DNA of 12,185 bases from Pseudomonadota bacterium. GTDB lineage: Bacteria; Pseudomonadota; Gammaproteobacteria; SZUA-229. Below, one piece after another: positions 8,556 through 12,185 of the stretch (the stretch's first letter is position 1; every line of letters starts with the position of its first letter). The notes under the pieces were generated by a model. It did no database searches. It was given only the letters and a program-made list of their open reading frames with translations, and was not told the origin of the DNA. The stretch spans positions 1 to 12,185 of the forward strand of contig JADFWE010000285.1 in the NCBI GenBank assembly GCA_015222915.1. The letters run 5' to 3'. Position numbers and translations under genes: made by a program.

Positions 8556-8563
8556 AAAACCTG

Positions 8564-9082
8564 TTACTCCAGACCGTCAAGGATCTCATCGACCTTTTCA
8601 GGCGTGAGATTTTCATAATAAACGTGGTTGACCTGCATCATCGGTCCGCCGGCACAGGCCGCCAGACATTCTTCCTCTTTCTTCAGGTAGATGCGGCCGT
8701 CATCGGTGCTCTCACCGATCTTGATATTCAGTTTTTTCTCGACGTGATCGACGATGCTCTGCGAGCCCATCAGCATGCAGCAGATATTGGTACAGATGGC
8801 GACATTATTACGCGCTACCGGGTTCAGCTCATACATCGAATAGAAACTGGCAACCTCGAACACTTCGATCTTCGCCAGTCCCAGGTACTCGGCCACCAGC
8901 ACCATCAGCTCTTCGGTGAGGAACCCCTTGTTCTCATGCTGCACCACGTTGAGCGCGCCTAACAATGCTGATTTTTTCTGATCGGCAGGAAAGTGCGACA
9001 ACAGTTCGTCGATCGCTTCACGTGCGTGAGCAGACAGTTGCGTCATAGCGATGGCCTTATCGATTGTAGTTTCTGACGTCAT
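8564..9082 (-). CDS. nuoE: NADH-quinone oxidoreductase subunit E (NuoE), [2Fe-2S] N1a
   Basis: A thioredoxin-fold subunit that holds the N1a [2Fe-2S] cluster next to the FMN of NuoF. The 172-residue protein carries the family ligand set C97-x4-C102 and C139-x3-C143 (ICTNICC and EECLAACAGGP). The segment VASFYSMY ahead of the first cysteines is typical. One further cysteine (C101) sits next to the ligand C102. The start codon overlaps the nuoD stop in a TAATG arrangement, with an AGGTGG site 7 bases upstream, so translation is probably coupled to nuoD. The first dozen residues are poorly conserved in character, and a later start at M13 is possible but less well placed. Confidence 0.96.
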   Translation of the reverse strand: MTSETTIDKAIAMTQLSAHAREAIDELLSHFPADQKKSALLGALNVVQHENKGFLTEELMVLVAEYLGLAKIEVFEVASFYSMYELNPVARNNVAICTNICCMLMGSQSIVDHVEKKLNIKIGESTDDGRIYLKKEEECLAACAGGPMMQVNHVYYENLTPEKVDEILDGLE

Positions 9083-10335
9083 TATCGATCCACCTCACCG
9101 AACACGATATCCTGCGTACCGATCACAGCGACCACGTCGGCCAGCATGTGACCACGCACCATCTCATCAAGCGCAGACAGGTGCACGAAACCCGGGGCAC
9201 GCACTTTCAGACGGTAAGGTTTGTTGGCGCCGTCAGAGACGATGTAACAGCCGAACTCGCCCTTGGGGTGCTCGACAGCCGCATAGGCCTCACCTTCGGG
9301 CAGGCAGAAACCTTCGGTAAACAGTTTGAAATGATGGATCAGTGATTCCATATCGGCTTTCATCTCTTCGCGTTTCGGCGGCGCTACCTTATGATTATCG
9401 ATGATGATCGGGCCGTCATTCTCACGCAGCCATTCGATGCACTGCCTGATGATGCGGTTCGACTCGCGCATCTCCTGTATGCGAACCAGATAACGGTCAT
9501 AACAATCACCGTTGGTGCCGACCGGGATATCGAACTCCATGCGGTCGTAGACCTCGTATGGCTGCTTCTTGCGCAGATCCCATGGAATGCCTGAACCACG
9601 GATCATCGGACCGGTGAAACCCAGTGCCCTGGCGCGCTCTGGCGAAACGATAGCGATATCAACAGTACGCTGTTTCCAGATACGGTTATCGGTTAACAGG
9701 GTCTCATATTCATCGACATAACCGGGGAAACGGTTAGTGAAATCTTCCAGGAAATCGAGCAGCGAACCTTCACGATTTTCATTTAGTTTATTAACTTCAC
9801 GCTGGCTATGCCATTTGGATTTTTTGTACTGCGGCATGCTGTCCGGCAGATCGCGGGCAACACCGCCTGGACGGTAATAGGTCGCATGCAGACGTGCACC
9901 GGAAACCGCTTCGTACACGTCCATCAGATCTTCACGCTCACGGAACGCATACAGGAACATGGTCATGGCACCGACATCGAGCGCATGCGCACCGATCCAT
10001 AACAGGTGGTTCAGGATACGGGTCACTTCGTCGAACATAACGCGGATATACTGCGCACGTTCCGGTGCCTGCACACCCATGAGTTTTTCCATCGCCAGTA
10101 CGTAACCGTGCTCGTTGCACATCATGGAGACGTAATCGAGGCGATCCATATAACCGATGCTCTGGTTATAAGGTTTCGATTCAGCCAGTTTTTCGGTGGC
10201 ACGGTGCAACAGACCGATATGCGGATCAGCACGTTCGATGACCTCGCCGTCCATCTCCAGCACCAGGCGCAGTACGCCATGGGCCGCCGGATGCTGCGGG
10301 CCAAAGTTCAGGGTGTAGTTACGAATTTCAGGCAT
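9082..10335 (-). CDS. nuoD: NADH-quinone oxidoreductase subunit D (NuoD)
   Basis: The 49-kDa-type subunit of the connecting arm. It forms the quinone-reduction pocket with NuoB and NuoH, and descends from the large subunit of [NiFe] hydrogenases. The 417-residue product starts with the family's N-terminus, including [20 protein letters not shown], where the HPAAHG histidines belong to the quinone-site loop. Also seen: [30 protein letters not shown], and the C-terminal [14 protein letters not shown] and [12 protein letters not shown] ending. Hydrogenase nickel-ligand cysteines are absent, as expected in complex I. It is a separate gene, not fused to nuoC as in enteric bacteria. The start has GGAG 7 bases upstream and overlaps nuoC by 8 bp. 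Confidence 0.97.
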   Translation of the reverse strand: MPEIRNYTLNFGPQHPAAHGVLRLVLEMDGEVIERADPHIGLLHRATEKLAESKPYNQSIGYMDRLDYVSMMCNEHGYVLAMEKLMGVQAPERAQYIRVMFDEVTRILNHLLWIGAHALDVGAMTMFLYAFREREDLMDVYEAVSGARLHATYYRPGGVARDLPDSMPQYKKSKWHSQREVNKLNENREGSLLDFLEDFTNRFPGYVDEYETLLTDNRIWKQRTVDIAIVSPERARALGFTGPMIRGSGIPWDLRKKQPYEVYDRMEFDIPVGTNGDCYDRYLVRIQEMRESNRIIRQCIEWLRENDGPIIIDNHKVAPPKREEMKADMESLIHHFKLFTEGFCLPEGEAYAAVEHPKGEFGCYIVSDGANKPYRLKVRAPGFVHLSALDEMVRGHMLADVVAVIGTQDIVFGEVDR

Positions 10336-11071
10336 CGGTGTTCTCCGTCGCTACAGACGCTTCTTCTTCCGGGTCTTCAGTCTGGTCATCAAAACGGCCA
10401 TCATCGCGGATCACGCGCGGCACCAATACCCGCGGTTCGATGCTCACCGGCTGATAGACCACACGTTTCTGCTGTTCGTCGTACTTCATCTCGACATGCC
10501 CGATCAGCGGGAAATCTTTTCTGAACGGATGGCCGACAAAACCATAGTCTGTCAGGATGCGGCGCAGGTCAGGATGACCATCGAACAGGATACCGTACAG
10601 ATCAAAGGCTTCACGTTCGAACCAGTTAGCCGATGGCCAGAGTTCGATCACAGACTTCACCACGGGCACATCGTCATCCTCACAGAAGACACGTACCCGC
10701 AGGCGGTGGTTATGGACCATAGACATGAGGTGATAGACCGCCGCAAAGCGCGGGCGATCGGTGTTTTTGTAAGTCAGATCATCACCGAAGCGTAGACGCG
10801 CACCGGTAGAGGGTTCAACGCCACGGCTGAATCCGGAGGTTGAGCTGGTCTCGGTATCCCACTCGACGTTACCGTAGGTGAGATAATCGACACCGCAGAC
10901 ATCGATCAGCTGATCGAACGCCAGTATTTCTTCATCGCGCAGCGTCTCGAACACGGCCAGCGCATCAGCCGGAGAAACTTCGATGGTGACCTCGCCATAA
11001 GCGACCACATTGCTCTGCAGCTTTGCCCCGCAGCTCGCCGCCAGCGCCTTTGATAATGTTTCTACGTTCAT
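10328..11071 (-). CDS. nuoC: NADH-quinone oxidoreductase subunit C (NuoC)
   Basis: The 30-kDa-type connecting-arm subunit, which has no cofactor and binds against NuoD and NuoI. In its 247 residues the family signature is [20 protein letters not shown], then [20 protein letters not shown] and [19 protein letters not shown]. The C-terminus after PRVIRDD is acidic and of low complexity ([16 protein letters not shown]), likely an extended tail. The start is in an ATGA overlap with the nuoB stop. A GGAG lies about 11 bases upstream. It overlaps nuoD by 8 bp without fusion. Confidence 0.96.
   Translation of the reverse strand: MNVETLSKALAASCGAKLQSNVVAYGEVTIEVSPADALAVFETLRDEEILAFDQLIDVCGVDYLTYGNVEWDTETSSTSGFSRGVEPSTGARLRFGDDLTYKNTDRPRFAAVYHLMSMVHNHRLRVRVFCEDDDVPVVKSVIELWPSANWFEREAFDLYGILFDGHPDLRRILTDYGFVGHPFRKDFPLIGHVEMKYDEQQKRVVYQPVSIEPRVLVPRVIRDDGRFDDQTEDPEEEASVATENTDA
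10343..10346 (-). promoter_or_regulatory. Ribosome binding site of nuoD
   Basis: The minus strand reads GGAG 7 bases ahead of the ATG at 10335. It supports separate initiation of nuoD inside the end of nuoC, as opposed to a fused NuoCD. Confidence 0.65.
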
Positions 11072-11583
11072 CCGACGCTGGACTCCGACAATGTATCCGG
11101 TGCAGGCTGACGCGCGATAGTATTGGTACGACGGATCTTATTCTGTAGTTGCAGGATGCCGTATAACAGTGCCTCAGCCGTCGGCGGACAGCCAGGCACA
11201 TAGATATCGACAGGTACGATACGGTCACAGCCTCGCACCACGGAATAAGAATAATGGTAATAGCCGCCGCCATTGGCACACGACCCCATGGAGATCACCC
11301 AGCGAGGTTCGGCCATCTGGTCGTAGACCCTGCGCAGTGCCGGCGCCATCTTGTTACACAGGGTACCGGCGACGATCATGACGTCTGACTGGCGCGGGCT
11401 AGGACGGAACAGCATCCCGAAACGGTCGAGGTCATAACGGGAGGCACCAGCCTGCATCATCTCCACCGCACAACAGGCCAGACCGAAAGTCATCGGCCAC
11501 ATCGAACCGGTGCGCGCCCAGTTGATCAGTTTATCGGCAGAGGTGGTAACGAAACCTTTCTCCAGAACACCTTCTATTCCCAT
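11068..11583 (-). CDS. nuoB: NADH-quinone oxidoreductase subunit B (NuoB), N2 cluster
   Basis: The subunit that holds N2, the last [4Fe-4S] cluster before quinone, at the NuoD-NuoH interface. With the start chosen here it has 171 residues. The unusual tandem-cysteine ligand set is complete: C37 and C38 ([11 protein letters not shown]), C102 ([10 protein letters not shown]) and C132 ([12 protein letters not shown]). Also typical is [15 protein letters not shown]. The frame extends seven codons further to an ATG at 11604, but an AAGGAG ribosome binding site lies 7 bases ahead of the ATG at 11583, and none precedes 11604, so 11583 is preferred. It then overlaps the end of nuoA by 10 bp. Its stop overlaps the nuoC start (ATGA). 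Confidence 0.96.
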   Translation of the reverse strand: MGIEGVLEKGFVTTSADKLINWARTGSMWPMTFGLACCAVEMMQAGASRYDLDRFGMLFRPSPRQSDVMIVAGTLCNKMAPALRRVYDQMAEPRWVISMGSCANGGGYYHYSYSVVRGCDRIVPVDIYVPGCPPTAEALLYGILQLQNKIRRTNTIARQPAPDTLSESSVG

Positions 11584-11933
11584 TCCAGCGCTCCTTTTTT
11601 CCACTCGTAGATGAAACCGATGACCAGGATACCGAGAAACATGCCCATCGCTAAAATGCCGAACAGGCCAATCTTATCGAGCACGACGGCCCAGGGGAAA
11701 AGAAATGCGATCTCGAGATCGAAGATAATGAACAGGATAGCGACCAGGTAGTAGCGCACATCAAATTTCATACGCGCGTCTTCGAAAGCCTCAAAACCAC
11801 ACTCGAACGGTGAATTTTTCGCTGCATCCGGCTTTGACGGTGCCAGCACGAAGCCGCCGACAAACATCGCACCGACGCCGACCATCATGCCGATGGCCAG
11901 GAAGATCAGTACTGGCAAATAATTTTCAAGCAT
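11574..11933 (-). CDS. nuoA: NADH-quinone oxidoreductase subunit A (NuoA)
   Basis: The first gene of the operon: a three-helix membrane subunit that wraps NuoH and helps cover the quinone chamber. The 119-residue protein has an N-terminal membrane helix, the conserved loop [12 protein letters not shown] followed by [19 protein letters not shown], and then [14 protein letters not shown] before the third helix. The Cys in the loop and the acidic residues in TM2 (FDLE) are those noted as conserved in the family. The start is preceded by an AAAGGG element about 9 bases upstream. The leader between the upstream tRNA gene and this start is 169 bp and contains inverted repeats but no strong promoter that I could recognise. 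Confidence 0.97.
   Translation of the reverse strand: MLENYLPVLIFLAIGMMVGVGAMFVGGFVLAPSKPDAAKNSPFECGFEAFEDARMKFDVRYYLVAILFIIFDLEIAFLFPWAVVLDKIGLFGILAMGMFLGILVIGFIYEWKKGALEWE
11591..11596 (-). promoter_or_regulatory. Ribosome binding site of nuoB
   Basis: The minus strand reads AAGGAG 7 bases before the ATG at 11583. It lies inside the nuoA coding region and decides the nuoB start against the upstream in-frame ATG at 11604. Confidence 0.8.
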
Positions 11934-11964
11934 ACTATTAAACCCTTTAGAAACCCATTTATAT

Positions 11965-11982
11965 CCAGCGCTTCCAGCGCTT
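11965..11982. repeat. Two tandem copies of CCAGCGCTT in the nuoA leader
   Basis: CCAGCGCTT occurs twice back to back. Because AGCGCT is its own reverse complement, the pair can also fold as a 6-bp stem with a 3-base loop (AGCGCT, TCC, AGCGCT). It lies 32 bp ahead of the nuoA start. It may be an operator-like site or chance. Confidence 0.45.
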
Positions 11983-12031
11983 TATGGTTATTTTTCTTCG
12001 CTGACTTCCTGTTGCGCCTGTACCGCTTAGA

Positions 12032-12095
12032 TCGTACTGCTTATTCTATGTACCGCCTGAAAGCGCAGTCTGAATAGCGCTTTTTTGCAGTACGA
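12032..12095 (-). promoter_or_regulatory. Nested inverted repeat in the tRNA-nuoA leader
   Basis: In the transcript direction the outer arms TCGTACTGC and GCAGTACGA are perfectly complementary over 9 bp. They enclose an inner stem, AAAGCGC and GCGCTTT (7 bp, 10-base loop, 12060 to 12083). The internal loop is uneven, 3 bases against 19. On the plus strand the inner stem runs into six T, as in an intrinsic terminator. On the operon strand only three T follow, so termination there would be weak. It starts 7 bases after the tRNA CCA end, so it could act as a tRNA 3'-processing or partial-termination structure. This role is an inference. Confidence 0.5.
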
Positions 12096-12102
12096 CTAAA
12101 TA

Positions 12103-12185
12103 TGGTGCCGATGGCCGGAGTCGAACCGGCACAGCTTTCGCCACTACCCCCTCAAGATAGCGTGTCTACCAATTCCACCACATCG
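12103..12185 (-). tRNA. tRNA-Leu(GAG), lacking its first two bases at the window edge
   Basis: The minus strand folds as a class II tRNA. The acceptor stem pairs CGATG (the first two bases, expected GC, lie outside) with CATCGGC, followed by the A discriminator and an encoded CCA. The D arm contains GGAATTGGTAGACA. The anticodon stem CTATC/GGTAG encloses loop TTGAGGG, with anticodon GAG at 12151 to 12153, reading CUC and CUU leucine codons. A long variable arm built on GGC-GAAA-GCT is followed by the T arm GCCGG-TTCGACT-CCGGC. A leucine tRNA ahead of nuoA is familiar in beta- and gammaproteobacteria, where secG often precedes it. Co-transcription with nuoA is plausible, as both are on the same strand with 169 bp between. 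Confidence 0.95.

Noticed and set aside
11958..11963. TATAAA ahead of nuoA as a -10 promoter box
   Set aside because: No acceptable -35 hexamer lies 16 to 18 bp upstream on the minus strand (CATAAA or CCATAA), so I do not call a promoter here.
12060..12086. Stem plus T6 as the intrinsic terminator of the tRNA gene
   Set aside because: The six T follow the stem on the plus strand, opposite to the tRNA and nuo direction. On the operon strand only three T follow, so it is described as a structure and not a terminator.
1..12185. A hidden defence system, CRISPR array, prophage or transposase gene
   Set aside because: Every kilobase is taken up by recognisable complex I genes. No array of spaced repeats, recombinase or toxin-antitoxin-like pair was seen.

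Overview
The window carries most of a 14-gene-type respiratory complex I (NADH:quinone oxidoreductase, NDH-1) operon, read entirely on the minus strand. Transcription runs from the right edge to the left. The order is tRNA-Leu(GAG) (cut by the right edge), then nuoA, nuoB, nuoC, nuoD, nuoE, nuoF, nuoG, nuoH, nuoI, nuoJ, nuoK and nuoL (its 3' end is cut by the left edge). By the usual gene order, nuoM and nuoN should lie just beyond the left edge.

The layout points to a proteobacterium, most likely a gammaproteobacterium, with a betaproteobacterium as the alternative. The reasons are a leucine tRNA directly ahead of nuoA, separate nuoC and nuoD genes (enteric bacteria have a fused nuoCD), a NuoG without the extra N7 cluster cysteines, and AGGA-type ribosome binding sites. 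I cannot name a genus. The operon looks like vertically inherited housekeeping DNA.

The genes form three modules. NuoE, NuoF and NuoG make the NADH-oxidising arm: FMN and the N1a, N3, N1b, N4 and N5 clusters. NuoB, NuoC, NuoD and NuoI make the quinone-reducing connecting arm, with N6a, N6b and N2. NuoA, NuoH, NuoJ, NuoK and NuoL belong to the membrane arm, which pumps protons. All cluster-ligating cysteines I checked, and the main proton-path Glu/Lys residues of NuoK and NuoL, are present, so the complex should be functional.

Most junctions are tight: overlaps of 10, 4, 8 and 1 bp for A/B, B/C, C/D and D/E, 4 bp for G/H and 1 bp for J/K, and short gaps of 8, 15 and 17 bp for E/F, H/I and K/L. 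Two junctions break this pattern. The nuoF-nuoG gap (169 bp) holds a repeat-like element with divergent inverted arms made of roughly 10-bp CGCGAAG-type units. The nuoI-nuoJ gap (113 bp) holds an imperfect 10-bp hairpin and a degenerate 7-bp tandem repeat. The other non-routine points are a 48-residue Ala/Glu-rich insertion in NuoG and a nested inverted repeat in the tRNA-nuoA leader. I see no defence system, mobile-element gene or other undescribed multi-gene system here.
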